From GCA-002282575 sp964646525 (GTDB lineage: Bacteria; Pseudomonadota; Gammaproteobacteria; Thiomicrospirales; Thiomicrospiraceae), in the NCBI GenBank assembly GCA_964646525.1, contig CAZYER010000007.1:1-51133 (forward strand): a stretch of 51,133 bases of DNA, written 5' to 3'. Positions 14,992 through 23,817 of this stretch are shown here, in pieces (the stretch's first letter is position 1; each line of letters opens with the position of its first letter). The notes beneath the pieces are model-generated. The model had not been told where the DNA came from and did no database searches. It saw only the letters and a list, made by a program, of their open reading frames with translations. Position numbers and translations under genes: made by a program.

Positions 14992-16974
14992 ATGAGTGAT
15001 TTTATGAAAAATCTGCTGGTGTGGATGATTATGGCGGCAGTGACACTGACGTTGTTCAATCAATTTCAAGGCGAAGAGTCAAAGCGTGTGGGTAATCCAC
15101 ATCGCATTGATTACACCCAGTTTATTCAAGAAGTGAAATCGGATCGTGTCAGTCGTGTCGATTTAGATGGGCGTACCATTCATGGCTTTTACACCAGTGG
15201 TGAACATTTCATGACCTTTAATCCAGGAGATCCTGGTTTGGTGGGTGATTTGCTGAATCATAATGTGGTGATTACTGCGCCACCACCCGAGAAGCAAGGT
15301 TTGCTCATGCAAATGTTTATTTCTTGGTTCCCAATGCTGTTACTCATTGCAGTGTGGATTTTCTTTATGCGCTCAGCTGGCGGCTTGGGTGGTAAAAATA
15401 GTCCTTTCTCCTTTGGTAAAAGCAAAGCGCGTATGCAGTCAGAAGATCAGGTTAAAGTGACATTTGAAGATGTGGCGGGCGCCGATGAAGCGAAAGAAGA
15501 AGTGCACGAAGTGGTCGACTTCTTAAGAGATCCTGAAAAATATCGCAAATTAGGCGGCAGTATTCCGCGTGGTATTTTGATGGTTGGTCCTCCTGGTACG
15601 GGTAAAACGCTGTTAGCGAAAGCCATCGCTGGTGAAGCGAAAGTGCCTTTTTTTACCATTTCGGGTTCAGATTTTGTCGAAATGTTTGTTGGTGTGGGTG
15701 CTTCACGTGTGCGTGATATGTTTGAGCAAGCCAAAGCACATGCTCCCTGTATTATCTTTATCGACGAAATTGATGCGGTAGGTCGTTCTCGTGGTGCTGG
15801 TATGGGTGGCGGTAACGATGAGCGCGAACAAACGCTGAACCAAATGCTGGTAGAAATGGACGGCTTTGAAGGCAATGAGGGTATTATCGTTATCGCTGCC
15901 ACCAACCGCCCAGATGTGCTAGATCCCGCTTTATTGCGCCCTGGTCGTTTTGACCGTCAAGTGACAGTTGGATTGCCCGATGTGCGTGGTCGCGAGCAGA
16001 TTCTCAAAGTTCATATGCGTAAAGTACCCTTAGCGGAAGGCGTTAAGCCAGGTGCGATTGCACGCGGAACGCCAGGTTTTTCAGGCGCAGACTTGGCTAA
16101 CCTAGTGAATGAAGCGGCGCTGTTTGCTGCTCGCGTAGGTAAAGAAAAAGTGACGCATGAAGACTTTGAAAAGGCGAAAGATAAAATCATCATGGGCGTT
16201 GAGCGTAAATCAATGGTCATGAAAGACGAAGAGAAGAAACTAACCGCTTACCATGAGGCGGGACATGCCATTATCGGTTGGATTGTGCCAGAGCATGACC
16301 CTGTTTATAAAGTGAGTATTATTCCGCGTGGTCGCGCTTTAGGTGTGACCATGTACTTACCTGAAGAGGATCGTTACAGCTACTCTAAGCGTCGATTAGA
16401 AAGTCAGCTTTCGAGCTTGTATGGTGGTCGTATTGCCGAAGAAATGATCTTTGGCGCTGATGCGGTGACGACAGGAGCGAGCAACGATATTGAGCGGGCG
16501 ACTTCTTTAGCGCGCAGTATGGTGATGAAGTGGGGTATGTCTGATAAATTAGGTCCTCAACTTTATGAAGAAGAAGACAATAGCAATCCATTCCTTGGTG
16601 GTGGCATGGCGCGTACCAAAGCCTTGTCTCAAGAAACGGGTAAGTTGATTGATGATGAAATTCACGCCTTAATTGATCGTAACTACAAGCGTGCCGAGCA
16701 AATCTTGCGCGATAACTTCGATAAGCTGCATATCATGGGCGAAGCCTTAATGAAGTATGAAACCATTGATGATGAGCAAGTGCGTCAAATTATGGAAGAG
16801 GGCCGTTTTCCAGATGCACCTAAGGATTGGAATGAAGATGTTGATCAGCCAATGGATGCGCAGCCCCCAACAGAGGGGGAGGTTATCGCTGATGATGTGG
16901 TAGTACAGCCAATCGATGGATCAACGTCAAGCGGTGCCTTGCCAGACTCCGGTTCAGTGCCTAAGTGGAATTGA
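14992..16974 (+). CDS. ftsH: ATP-dependent zinc metalloprotease FtsH
   Basis: Hexameric inner-membrane AAA+ protease that degrades misassembled membrane proteins and regulators such as LpxC and sigma32 in E. coli. Two transmembrane segments flank a short periplasmic domain (about residues 5-22 and 103-124). The AAA domain has Walker A GPPGTGKT (199-206), Walker B IIFIDEIDAVG, and the second region of homology RPDVLDPALLRPGRFDR. The protease domain has zinc motif HEAGH (His421, Glu422, His425). Its 660 residues are normal, with a variable acidic tail. The start could also be the ATG at 15004, which has GGATGAG upstream; 14992 is kept. Follows rlmE as usual. Confidence 0.97.
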   Translation: MSDFMKNLLVWMIMAAVTLTLFNQFQGEESKRVGNPHRIDYTQFIQEVKSDRVSRVDLDGRTIHGFYTSGEHFMTFNPGDPGLVGDLLNHNVVITAPPPEKQGLLMQMFISWFPMLLLIAVWIFFMRSAGGLGGKNSPFSFGKSKARMQSEDQVKVTFEDVAGADEAKEEVHEVVDFLRDPEKYRKLGGSIPRGILMVGPPGTGKTLLAKAIAGEAKVPFFTISGSDFVEMFVGVGASRVRDMFEQAKAHAPCIIFIDEIDAVGRSRGAGMGGGNDEREQTLNQMLVEMDGFEGNEGIIVIAATNRPDVLDPALLRPGRFDRQVTVGLPDVRGREQILKVHMRKVPLAEGVKPGAIARGTPGFSGADLANLVNEAALFAARVGKEKVTHEDFEKAKDKIIMGVERKSMVMKDEEKKLTAYHEAGHAIIGWIVPEHDPVYKVSIIPRGRALGVTMYLPEEDRYSYSKRRLESQLSSLYGGRIAEEMIFGADAVTTGASNDIERATSLARSMVMKWGMSDKLGPQLYEEEDNSNPFLGGGMARTKALSQETGKLIDDEIHALIDRNYKRAEQILRDNFDKLHIMGEALMKYETIDDEQVRQIMEEGRFPDAPKDWNEDVDQPMDAQPPTEGEVIADDVVVQPIDGSTSSGALPDSGSVPKWN

Positions 16975-16983
16975 TAGGCGACT

Positions 16984-17808
16984 ATGCTGATTGATTTTCA
17001 AGCAAAACCTTATTGGGTGATGGGGGTGGTGAATATCACCCCCGATTCATTTTCAGATGGTGGTCAATTTTTACAGACGGAACAGGCTGTTGAACATGCT
17101 CTGAATTTAATTGCGGAAGGTGCAGATATATTAGATTTGGGTGCCGAGTCTACACGTCCAGGTGCCTTGCCTGTTTCTGTGGATGATGAATTAGCAAGGC
17201 TATTACCGGTACTGACGATGTTGCGTCAGAAAACAGATATTCCTATTTCGATTGATACCAGTCAGCCAGCCGTCATGCAAGCTTGTTTAGTAGCAGGTGC
17301 CAGCATGATTAATGATGTGCGTGCTTTGCAGGTGTCTAATGCGGCGGAAGTGCTGCAAGGCCATCCCCTCGTTCCGGTTTGTTTGATGCATATGCAAGGT
17401 AGTCCTCAAACGATGCAGCAACATCCTAGCTATCAATCGGTCGTTGATGAGGTAATTGCCTTTCTACAAACACGAGTGGAACAATTAAGTATTGATCCTT
17501 CGCGCATTGTTCTAGATCCTGGTTTTGGTTTTGGCAAAACACTAGAGCAAAATATCACCTTATTTAAAGCTATTCCACAGCTGGTTAATTTGGGTTATTC
17601 CGTGTTGATTGGTGTATCCCGTAAAACCATGATTGGTCAATTAACAGGGCAGCAGCACCCACAGCATCGGCTAGTTGGTAGTGTTGCTGCTGCTGTCGAA
17701 GCGGTGCGTTTGGGTGCAAAAATTATTAGGGTGCATGATGTGCGTGCTACAGTCGATGCATTAGCCGTGACAAGAGCATTATCTCCCCATCCATTCATTT
17801 ATTGTTGA
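16984..17808 (+). CDS. folP: Dihydropteroate synthase
   Basis: Joins p-aminobenzoate to 6-hydroxymethyl-7,8-dihydropterin pyrophosphate in folate synthesis; the sulfonamide target. The TIM-barrel product of 274 residues contains the signatures VNITPDSFSDGG, LDLGAESTRPGA, SIDTSQPAV, LDPGFGFGKTLEQN and GVSRKTMIG, and ends with IIRVHDV. It begins nine bases after ftsH and is followed by glmM after 16, so all of rlmE-ftsH-folP-glmM is probably one transcript. Together with folC this window carries two folate genes in separate clusters. Confidence 0.97.
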   Translation: MLIDFQAKPYWVMGVVNITPDSFSDGGQFLQTEQAVEHALNLIAEGADILDLGAESTRPGALPVSVDDELARLLPVLTMLRQKTDIPISIDTSQPAVMQACLVAGASMINDVRALQVSNAAEVLQGHPLVPVCLMHMQGSPQTMQQHPSYQSVVDEVIAFLQTRVEQLSIDPSRIVLDPGFGFGKTLEQNITLFKAIPQLVNLGYSVLIGVSRKTMIGQLTGQQHPQHRLVGSVAAAVEAVRLGAKIIRVHDVRATVDALAVTRALSPHPFIYC

Positions 17809-17824
17809 TAAGAAGGAAAAAAGA

Positions 17825-19165
17825 ATGTCATCAAAAGCAAAAAAACGTTTTTTTGGTACTGACGGTATTCGTGGACGAGTCGGTTCGGAAGGCATGACGC
17901 CTGACATGGCACTCAAGCTAGGTTGGGCAGCCGGTATGGTACTTAAACAAGTGAGCAACGCACCTGTGATTATTGGTAAGGATACGCGTATTTCAGGTTA
18001 TATGTTTGAGTCGGCGTTAGAGGCGGGATTTGCCGCTGCGGGTGTTTCGGTCAAACTGTTAGGCCCTATGCCAACCCCCGCGATTGCTTACATTGCCACT
18101 ACCTTTGGTGCGGTGGCGGGTGTGGTGATTAGCGCTTCCCATAACCCCTATTATGATAACGGTATTAAGTTTTTTGATGGTAATGGTCGTAAATTGTCGG
18201 ATGAGTTAGAGCATGCCATTGAAGCCATGATGGATGAACCCATGGTATGTGTGCCCTCAAGCTTATTAGGACGCGTGTCGCGTATTAATGACGTGGCAGG
18301 GCGTTATATCGAGTTTTGTAAAAGCACCATGGCGCATGGTCACCGCTTGAATGGTCTTAAAATTGTCGTTGACTGCGCGAACGGCGCAACCTACCATGTC
18401 GCACCTCATGTCTTTTCAGAACTAGGCGCAGAAGTGATTACCATTGGTAATGGACCCAATGGTCTGAATATCAATGATGGTTTCGGTGCGACTGATCCAG
18501 CGGCTTTACAGCGTTCAGTATTGCGTGAAAAAGCAGACTTGGGCGTTGCGCTAGATGGTGATGGTGATCGCCTGATGCTGGTCGATCATACAGGCGCTAT
18601 TCTCGATGGTGATGATATTTTATTCATGATTATGAGTGGTCAAGATGAGCCTGTGAAGGGTATCGTGGGAACCGTGATGAGCAATATGGGTCTTGAAAAC
18701 TATTGTCGAGAAAAAGGGATTGAGTTTCACCGTACGCCCGTTGGTGACCGCCACGTTATGGAAAAACTGGTGTCTGAAGGTCTGAAATATGGTGCCGAGC
18801 CTTCAGGTCATATTCTATGTTTGGATAAAATTCAAACGGGTGACGGCATTATTGCTGCGCTACAAGTGTTGAGTGTCATGGTGACGCGAAAGGTGGGTCT
18901 AAATGCGTTGAAGCAGGGTTTTACTCGCTACCCACAGGAATTGGTGAATGTTAAATTGGCGCGTAAATTGAAGTCAATTGATGATGCGCGTGTTTCAGAA
19001 GCGATTAGTGAGGCAGAAACTCAATTAGGTGAGCAGGGCCGTGTGTTGATTCGTCTATCGGGTACTGAACCATTGATTCGTATTATGGTTGAAGGCAAAG
19101 ATGCAGTGATGGTGAAGCAGATTGTCACGCGTTTGGAAGAGATAGTTAAGCAAGTTTACGCTTAA
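17825..19165 (+). CDS. glmM: Phosphoglucosamine mutase
   Basis: Interconverts glucosamine 6-phosphate and glucosamine 1-phosphate, feeding UDP-GlcNAc for peptidoglycan and lipopolysaccharide. The phosphohexomutase fold of 446 residues begins with FFGTDGIRGRVG. The catalytic phosphoserine is Ser105 in VVISASHNP, the metal-binding loop is DGDGDR and the sugar-binding motif is GAEPSGH. The phosphate-binding RLSGTEPLIRIMVEG lies at the C-terminus. AGAAGGAAAAAAG precedes the ATG. The typical folP-glmM order is kept. A hairpin with T-tract follows directly. Confidence 0.97.
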   Translation: MSSKAKKRFFGTDGIRGRVGSEGMTPDMALKLGWAAGMVLKQVSNAPVIIGKDTRISGYMFESALEAGFAAAGVSVKLLGPMPTPAIAYIATTFGAVAGVVISASHNPYYDNGIKFFDGNGRKLSDELEHAIEAMMDEPMVCVPSSLLGRVSRINDVAGRYIEFCKSTMAHGHRLNGLKIVVDCANGATYHVAPHVFSELGAEVITIGNGPNGLNINDGFGATDPAALQRSVLREKADLGVALDGDGDRLMLVDHTGAILDGDDILFMIMSGQDEPVKGIVGTVMSNMGLENYCREKGIEFHRTPVGDRHVMEKLVSEGLKYGAEPSGHILCLDKIQTGDGIIAALQVLSVMVTRKVGLNALKQGFTRYPQELVNVKLARKLKSIDDARVSEAISEAETQLGEQGRVLIRLSGTEPLIRIMVEGKDAVMVKQIVTRLEEIVKQVYA

Positions 19166-19168
19166 GGC

Positions 19169-19193
19169 TAAATAAGCTAACTTATTTATTTTT
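19169..19193 (+). terminator. Probable intrinsic terminator after glmM
   Basis: TAAATAAG (19169-19176) pairs with CTTATTTA (19181-19188) around a CTAA loop and is followed by TTTTT. The stem is eight bases but AT-rich, so termination may be partial. It would close the rlmE-ftsH-folP-glmM unit. Confidence 0.5.
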
Positions 19194-19225
19194 AATCTAA
19201 ATTGTGAAATGTTGATGGGTCTGAG

Positions 19226-19262
19226 TTGATGCCTCTCACTTGCAATTGATGCCTTTCGCTTG
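19226..19262. repeat. Imperfect tandem repeat upstream of tpiA
   Basis: TTGATGCCTCTCACTTG (19226-19242) and TTGATGCCTTTCGCTTG (19246-19262) are two copies of a 17-base unit at a 20-base period, differing at two positions. A shorter related TTGATGGGTCT occurs at 19212-19222. They sit about 30 bases before the tpiA ATG. They may be a regulatory site or a simple slippage product. Confidence 0.5.
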
Positions 19263-19293
19263 TACACTTGTCAGGTTTTATAGGGAGACGACT

Positions 19294-20055
19294 ATGCGTC
19301 AAAAGATGGTAGCCGGCAATTGGAAAATGCACGGTTCAGTAGCGTTTACGCGCGATATGATTCAAACATTAACAGCAACCGTTGCTGTTAATGAGGCGGT
19401 GACACTGCTGATATGTCCGCCCATGTTGTACTTAACACAAGCAATTCAAGCGGCATCGAATACTTCATTATCTGTTGGTGCACAAAACTGCGCTCAAGTA
19501 CAAACAACGGGTGCTTATACAGGTGAGGTTTCTGCAACTATGCTGGCAGACGTCGGCTGTCAGTATGTCATTATTGGTCATTCGGAGCGTCGTGCGCTTT
19601 ATGGTGAAACCGATGCGGTGGTAGCTGAAAAAACCAAAGTCGCTTTAGCTGCTGGTGTTAAACCGATTGTTTGTGTGGGTGAAACATTGGCTGAGCGTGA
19701 GACAGGTCAAGCAGAGTCGGTTATTGCTCAGCAACTAGATGCTGTTAGTGACGTGGTGGGTGTAGCGGGTTGGCTAAATGTCATTATTGCTTACGAGCCT
19801 GTGTGGGCGATTGGTACGGGTAAAACAGCAACACCTGAACAAGCACAAGAAATTCATGCTTTCATTCGTCAACATTTAGCGAAATTAGATGCTCATGTGG
19901 CAAATGCAATAACCATTCTCTATGGTGGCAGCGTGAAGCCAGATAATGCGGTAGCTATTTTTTCTCAGTCTGATGTTGATGGTGGTTTGATTGGTGGTGC
20001 GTCACTGAATAGTGATGATTTTGCCAAAATTTATGCGGCCGCTGTGTCGCACTAA
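19294..20055 (+). CDS. tpiA: Triosephosphate isomerase
   Basis: Interconverts dihydroxyacetone phosphate and glyceraldehyde 3-phosphate. Catalytic residues are all present: Lys11 in VAGNWKMHG, His96 in VIIGHSERR and Glu168 in IIAYEPVWAIGTG. The phosphate-gripping LYGGSVKPDN and GLIGGASL motifs follow. The ATG at 19294 is chosen because it has AGGGAGA upstream and starts at the family N-terminus; an in-frame ATG at 19240 would add 18 unrelated residues and cross the tandem repeat. The product is 253 residues. secG follows after nine bases, the standard arrangement. Confidence 0.97.
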   Translation: MRQKMVAGNWKMHGSVAFTRDMIQTLTATVAVNEAVTLLICPPMLYLTQAIQAASNTSLSVGAQNCAQVQTTGAYTGEVSATMLADVGCQYVIIGHSERRALYGETDAVVAEKTKVALAAGVKPIVCVGETLAERETGQAESVIAQQLDAVSDVVGVAGWLNVIIAYEPVWAIGTGKTATPEQAQEIHAFIRQHLAKLDAHVANAITILYGGSVKPDNAVAIFSQSDVDGGLIGGASLNSDDFAKIYAAAVSH

Positions 20056-20064
20056 GGAAAAAAT

Positions 20065-20406
20065 ATGATGCAAGTGGTTTTGGTCATTCACGTCTTGCTT
20101 TCGTTGTTGCTCATCGGTTTGGTCTTGATTCAACAAGGAAAAGGAGCAGATGCGGGTGCCAGTTTTGGTGGTGGGTCTTCGCAAAGTGTGTTCGGTTCGC
20201 GAGGTTCTGCTTCATTTTTATCGCGATTAACTGCTATAATAGTGACTCTCTTCTTTGTGACAAGCCTAACACTGGCTTATTTGTCTACAAAGCAGTCTGA
20301 AGGCAACAGCGTGATAAGCACTCCTGATCGCGCCGTGATAACAGACAGCCCAGCGCAGAGTGGTACAACGCAACCCGCGGATGTTCCGGTTCAACCTGGG
20401 AAATAA
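20065..20406 (+). CDS. secG: Preprotein translocase subunit SecG
   Basis: Small subunit of the SecYEG inner-membrane channel that aids SecA-driven export. The 113-residue product has two transmembrane helices (about residues 1-20 and 53-74) joined by the conserved Gly-rich cytoplasmic loop GKGADAGASFGGGSSQSVFGSRGS, of which GADAGASFG is the signature. A polar Pro/Thr-rich tail follows, as in other proteobacteria. AAGGAAAAAAT precedes the ATG; the next codon is also ATG. The gene lies between tpiA and tRNA-Leu, and contains a possible promoter for the downstream tRNA and nuo genes. Confidence 0.93.
   Translation: MMQVVLVIHVLLSLLLIGLVLIQQGKGADAGASFGGGSSQSVFGSRGSASFLSRLTAIIVTLFFVTSLTLAYLSTKQSEGNSVISTPDRAVITDSPAQSGTTQPADVPVQPGK
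20232..20240 (+). promoter_or_regulatory. Possible extended -10 promoter inside secG for tRNA-Leu and nuo
   Basis: TGCTATAAT, identical to the nine-base element before trpB, occurs within secG about 190 bases upstream of tRNA-Leu. The -35 region is poor. No better promoter is visible between here and nuoA, so it may contribute to tRNA-Leu and complex I expression. Sequence match only. Confidence 0.3.
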
Positions 20407-20423
20407 CGAAAAAAACGCTTTTT

Positions 20424-20508
20424 GCCGACGTGGTGGAATTGGTAGACACGCTACCTTGAGGTGGTAGTGGCGCAAGCTGTGCTGGTTCGAGTCCAGTCGT
20501 CGGTACCA
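20424..20508 (+). tRNA. tRNA-Leu (anticodon GAG)
   Basis: An 85-base class II tRNA with encoded CCA. The acceptor arm GCCGACG pairs with CGTCGGT (first pair G-U). The D-arm contains GGTAGACAC. The anticodon arm CTACC-TTGAGGT-GGTAG gives anticodon GAG at 20458-20460. A variable stem and T-arm with GGTTCGAGTCC follow, then discriminator A and CCA. It reads CUC and CUU leucine codons. Location between secG and nuoA is characteristic of betaproteobacteria. Confidence 0.97.
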
Positions 20509-20560
20509 TATTTAGTTTGAATAAGCGCACAATATTCGGTGTTATTACGGAGGCATAAGA

Positions 20561-20917
20561 ATGCTAGAAAATTACCTGCCTATTCTGGTTTTTATTTTGC
20601 TCGGTATCGGTTTCGGTATCGGTCCCATTGCTGCTGGATGGCTGTTAGCGCCCAATCGTCCTGATAGCGAAAAATTATCTCCCTATGAGTGTGGTTTTGA
20701 AGCATTTGAAGATGCGCGTATGAAGTTCGACGTGCGCTTTTATTTGGTCGCTATTCTGTTTATTATTTTCGATTTAGAAATTGCTTTTTTGTTTCCTTGG
20801 GCTGTTGTGTTAGACACGATTAGTCTGGAAGGGTTTATTGCGATGGCTATTTTTCTAGCTATCCTTGTCGTTGGTTTCATTTACGAATGGAAAAAAGGAG
20901 CCTTGGAATGGGAATAG
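20561..20917 (+). CDS. nuoA: NADH-quinone oxidoreductase subunit A
   Basis: Membrane subunit (ND3 homologue) at the junction between the arms of complex I. The 118-residue product has three transmembrane helices and the conserved loop KLSPYECGFEAFEDARMKFDVRF, containing the Cys that reports the active/deactive state in mitochondria. ACGGAGG precedes the ATG. It opens the 14-gene nuo operon, 52 bases after tRNA-Leu, and overlaps nuoB by ten bases. Confidence 0.96.
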   Translation: MLENYLPILVFILLGIGFGIGPIAAGWLLAPNRPDSEKLSPYECGFEAFEDARMKFDVRFYLVAILFIIFDLEIAFLFPWAVVLDTISLEGFIAMAIFLAILVVGFIYEWKKGALEWE

Positions 20918-21384
20918 AAGGCGTTCTTAAAGAAGGTTTCATTACCACATCGGCGGATAAGTTAATCAATTGGGCGCGCACAGGTTCTTTGTGGCCGATG
21001 ACCTTTGGTTTGGCTTGTTGTGCGGTCGAGATGATGCATGCTGGTGCATCACGTTATGACCTAGATCGGTTTGGTATCATTTTTCGTCCCAGTCCGCGTC
21101 AGTCAGATGTCATGATTGTTGCAGGCACTTTGGTCAATAAAATGGCGCCTGCGTTACGTAAGGTTTACGATCAAATGGCAGAGCCTCGCTGGGTAATCTC
21201 GATGGGTTCTTGTGCTAACGGTGGTGGTTACTATCATTATTCTTACGCTGTGGTACGTGGTTGTGATCGAATTGTCCCCGTTGATGTTTACGTACCTGGA
21301 TGTCCGCCCACGGCTGAAGCCTTGTTGTACGGCATCATTCAGCTACAGAACAAGATCAAACGTACCAATACCATTGCACGTTAA
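20908..21384 (+). CDS. nuoB: NADH-quinone oxidoreductase subunit B
   Basis: Peripheral-arm subunit (PSST homologue) that holds the terminal iron-sulfur cluster N2, which passes electrons to quinone. The cluster ligands are visible in LACCAVEMMH, SMGSCANGGG and VPGCPPTAEAL. The ATG at 20908 (158 residues) overlaps the nuoA stop by ten bases and has AAAGGAG upstream; an earlier in-frame ATG at 20887 would add seven residues and is less likely. Confidence 0.97.
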   Translation: MGIEGVLKEGFITTSADKLINWARTGSLWPMTFGLACCAVEMMHAGASRYDLDRFGIIFRPSPRQSDVMIVAGTLVNKMAPALRKVYDQMAEPRWVISMGSCANGGGYYHYSYAVVRGCDRIVPVDVYVPGCPPTAEALLYGIIQLQNKIKRTNTIAR

Positions 21385-21405
21385 GAAATGGCTAGGAAAT
21401 ATACT

Positions 21406-22074
21406 ATGCGTTCGTTGACAGAATTATTAGCCCAGATTCAGCAGGCGTGGCCGGCGGTAGCTGGTGGTGTTTCAGAAGCCGAAGAATTGACTATTGATGT
21501 GCCTGCAAATGATTGGCATGCGATGGCTCTCTATCTTAGAGATCAGCTTGGCTTTGAACAGCTCATTGACTTGTGTGGTGTTGACTATTCTGCTTATGGT
21601 CAAGTGAATTGGGCTACCGATACCGCGGTTAATACGGGTTTCAGTCGTGGTGTGTTTGATTTTGACGTTCCTGTGAAATCACAAGATTCATCAGCGGAAA
21701 AACGTTTTGCTGTTGTAACTCATTTGCTTTCCATTGAGTTCAATCAACGTCTGCGTGTTAGCGTTTTTTGTGACGATGCACATTTCCCGATGGTCGATAG
21801 CGTTTGTGATGTCTGGGCGTCAGTGAATTGGTTTGAGCGAGAAGCCTTCGATCTTTATGGTATTGCCTTCAAAGGTCACCCAGATTTGCGTCGTTTACTA
21901 ACGGATTATGGCTTTGTCGGTCATCCGTTACGTAAAGATTTCCCGTTGGAAGGTCATGTCGAAATGCGTTACGATCCAGCACAAAATCGCGTTATTTATG
22001 AGCCAGTTTCTATTGAAAATCGGGTGAATACACCACGCGTGATTCGTCCAACAGATCGATTGGGAGCCGAATAA
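21406..22074 (+). CDS. nuoC: NADH-quinone oxidoreductase subunit C
   Basis: The 30-kDa subunit of the complex I connecting module. It carries no cofactor and packs beside NuoD. The family signature is FEREAFDLYGIAFKGHPDLRRLL with GHPLRKDFPLEGHVEMRYD. NuoC and NuoD are separate genes here, unlike the fused NuoCD of enteric bacteria, which fits Betaproteobacteria. The ATG at 21406 (222 residues) has AGGAAA seven bases upstream; the in-frame ATG at 21388 would add six residues and has a poorer site. Confidence 0.95.
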   Translation: MRSLTELLAQIQQAWPAVAGGVSEAEELTIDVPANDWHAMALYLRDQLGFEQLIDLCGVDYSAYGQVNWATDTAVNTGFSRGVFDFDVPVKSQDSSAEKRFAVVTHLLSIEFNQRLRVSVFCDDAHFPMVDSVCDVWASVNWFEREAFDLYGIAFKGHPDLRRLLTDYGFVGHPLRKDFPLEGHVEMRYDPAQNRVIYEPVSIENRVNTPRVIRPTDRLGAE

Positions 22075-22075
22075 G

Positions 22076-23329
22076 ATGGCTGAAATTCGTAACTATACAC
22101 TGAACTTCGGGCCACAGCATCCATCGGCACATGGTGTGTTGCGCTTGGTGCTAGAGTTGGACGGTGAAACCATTGTTCGTGCTGACCCACACATTGGTTT
22201 GTTGCACCGTGGTACAGAGAAGCTGGCTGAATATAAGCCTTATAATCAATCGATTGGCTACATGGATCGTCTTGATTATGTGTCGATGATGGCGAATGAA
22301 CACGCATACGTGATGACCATTGAAAAGCTCATGGGTCTAGAAGTGCCTGAGCGCGCTCAGTATATTCGTGTTATGTTTGACGAGGTAACGCGTATTCTCA
22401 ATCATTTGTTGTGGTTGGGTGCTCATGCGCTTGATATTGGTGCGATGACAGTTTTCCTTTATGCTTTCCGTGAGCGTGAAGACTTGATGGATTGCTATGA
22501 AGCGGTATCGGGTGCGCGTATGCATGCAACCTACTACCGTCCAGGCGGAGTCTATCGTGATTTACCCGATAGTATGCCCAAATACGAATACACCCCATTC
22601 CGTTCTAAAAAAGATGTGGATCGTTTAAACGAAACGCGTCATGGTTCGATGCTGGACTTCTTACAAGCCTTTACTGAGCGTTTCCCAGCTTACGTTGATG
22701 AATATGAAACGCTATTAACGGATAACCGCATTTGGAAACAACGTACCGTTGATATTGGTATTGTGTCGCCTGAACGTGCGTTACAGCTAGGTTTTACAGG
22801 TCCCATGTTGCGTGGTTCTGGCATTGCTTGGGATTTGCGCAAAACTCAGCCCTACGAAGTTTATGATCGCATGGATTTTGATATTCCAGTCGGTAAAACA
22901 GGCGATTCTTATGACCGTTATCTGGTTCGTGTTGCCGAGATGCGCGAGTCAAATAAGATTATCCGTCAGTGTATTGAATGGTTAAGAGCAAATCCAGGTC
23001 CAGTGATTACGGAAAACCTGAAAGTGGCTGCGCCGAAACGCGAACACATGAAAGACAACATGGAAGCCTTAATCCATCACTTTAAACTGTTCACTGAAGG
23101 TTATTGCTTGCCTGCGGGCGAGGCTTATGCGGCTGTTGAGCATCCGAAAGGTGAGTTGGGTGTGTACATGATTTCTGATGGGGCTAATAAACCTTATCGC
23201 CTAAAAATTCGTGCGCCAGGTTTTGCGCATTTGGCTGCGTTAGATGAAATGTCGCGTGGCCACATGATTGCAGACGTGGTAACTATTATTGGGACTCAAG
23301 ATATCGTATTCGGGGAGATTGACCGCTAA
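22076..23329 (+). CDS. nuoD: NADH-quinone oxidoreductase subunit D
   Basis: The 49-kDa subunit, related to the large subunit of NiFe hydrogenases, which forms the quinone site with NuoB. Hallmarks are NFGPQHPSAHGVLRLVLELDGE, HIGLLHRGTEKL, the GSGIAWDLRK stretch and the C-terminal end with IGTQDIVFGEIDR. The 417-residue length is that of unfused NuoD. It begins one base after nuoC and overlaps nuoE by one base (TAATG). Confidence 0.97.
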   Translation: MAEIRNYTLNFGPQHPSAHGVLRLVLELDGETIVRADPHIGLLHRGTEKLAEYKPYNQSIGYMDRLDYVSMMANEHAYVMTIEKLMGLEVPERAQYIRVMFDEVTRILNHLLWLGAHALDIGAMTVFLYAFREREDLMDCYEAVSGARMHATYYRPGGVYRDLPDSMPKYEYTPFRSKKDVDRLNETRHGSMLDFLQAFTERFPAYVDEYETLLTDNRIWKQRTVDIGIVSPERALQLGFTGPMLRGSGIAWDLRKTQPYEVYDRMDFDIPVGKTGDSYDRYLVRVAEMRESNKIIRQCIEWLRANPGPVITENLKVAAPKREHMKDNMEALIHHFKLFTEGYCLPAGEAYAAVEHPKGELGVYMISDGANKPYRLKIRAPGFAHLAALDEMSRGHMIADVVTIIGTQDIVFGEIDR

Positions 23330-23811
23330 TGTCTATTATTCAAGGACAAGTTAAAGCTGATATTGACCATTGGATCGCTCAATATCCAGAAGGGCAGCAA
23401 AAGTCGGCGGTGATGCCAGGCTTGACGGTGATTCAGAACGCCAACGGCGGTTACTTAACTGAAGCCTTAATGGATGAGTTGGCTGACTACTTAGATATTA
23501 CGCCAATTGAAGTTTACGAAGTCGCGACCTTTTACTCAATGTATGAGCATAAGCCCGTTGGCAAGCACAAAATTTGTGTTTGTACCAACATTTCATGTAT
23601 GTTGCGTGGCTCAGAAGAAGTGGTCGATCACTTGAAGAAGCGTTTGGGTGTGAGCGATTTCGGCGAGATTACTGCGGATGGTAAGTTTTCAATCAAAGAA
23701 GTGGAGTGTCTAGGCGCTTGTGTTGGTGCTCCGATGTTCCAAATTGGCGATCATTACCATGAACATCTTACCCCTGAAAAAATCGATGCCATTCTGGCGA
23801 GTTTGGAGTAA
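23329..23811 (+). CDS. nuoE: NADH-quinone oxidoreductase subunit E
   Basis: The 24-kDa thioredoxin-like subunit of the NADH-oxidising module, holding the 2Fe-2S cluster N1a. Ligands lie in CTNISC (after VC) and CLGAC, followed by APMFQIGDHYHEHLTPEKID. The 160-residue product also has the family N-terminal helix with EVATFYSMYEHKPVGK. The start overlaps the nuoD stop by one base. nuoF follows after six bases. Confidence 0.96.
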   Translation: MSIIQGQVKADIDHWIAQYPEGQQKSAVMPGLTVIQNANGGYLTEALMDELADYLDITPIEVYEVATFYSMYEHKPVGKHKICVCTNISCMLRGSEEVVDHLKKRLGVSDFGEITADGKFSIKEVECLGACVGAPMFQIGDHYHEHLTPEKIDAILASLE

Positions 23812-23817
23812 CGGATT

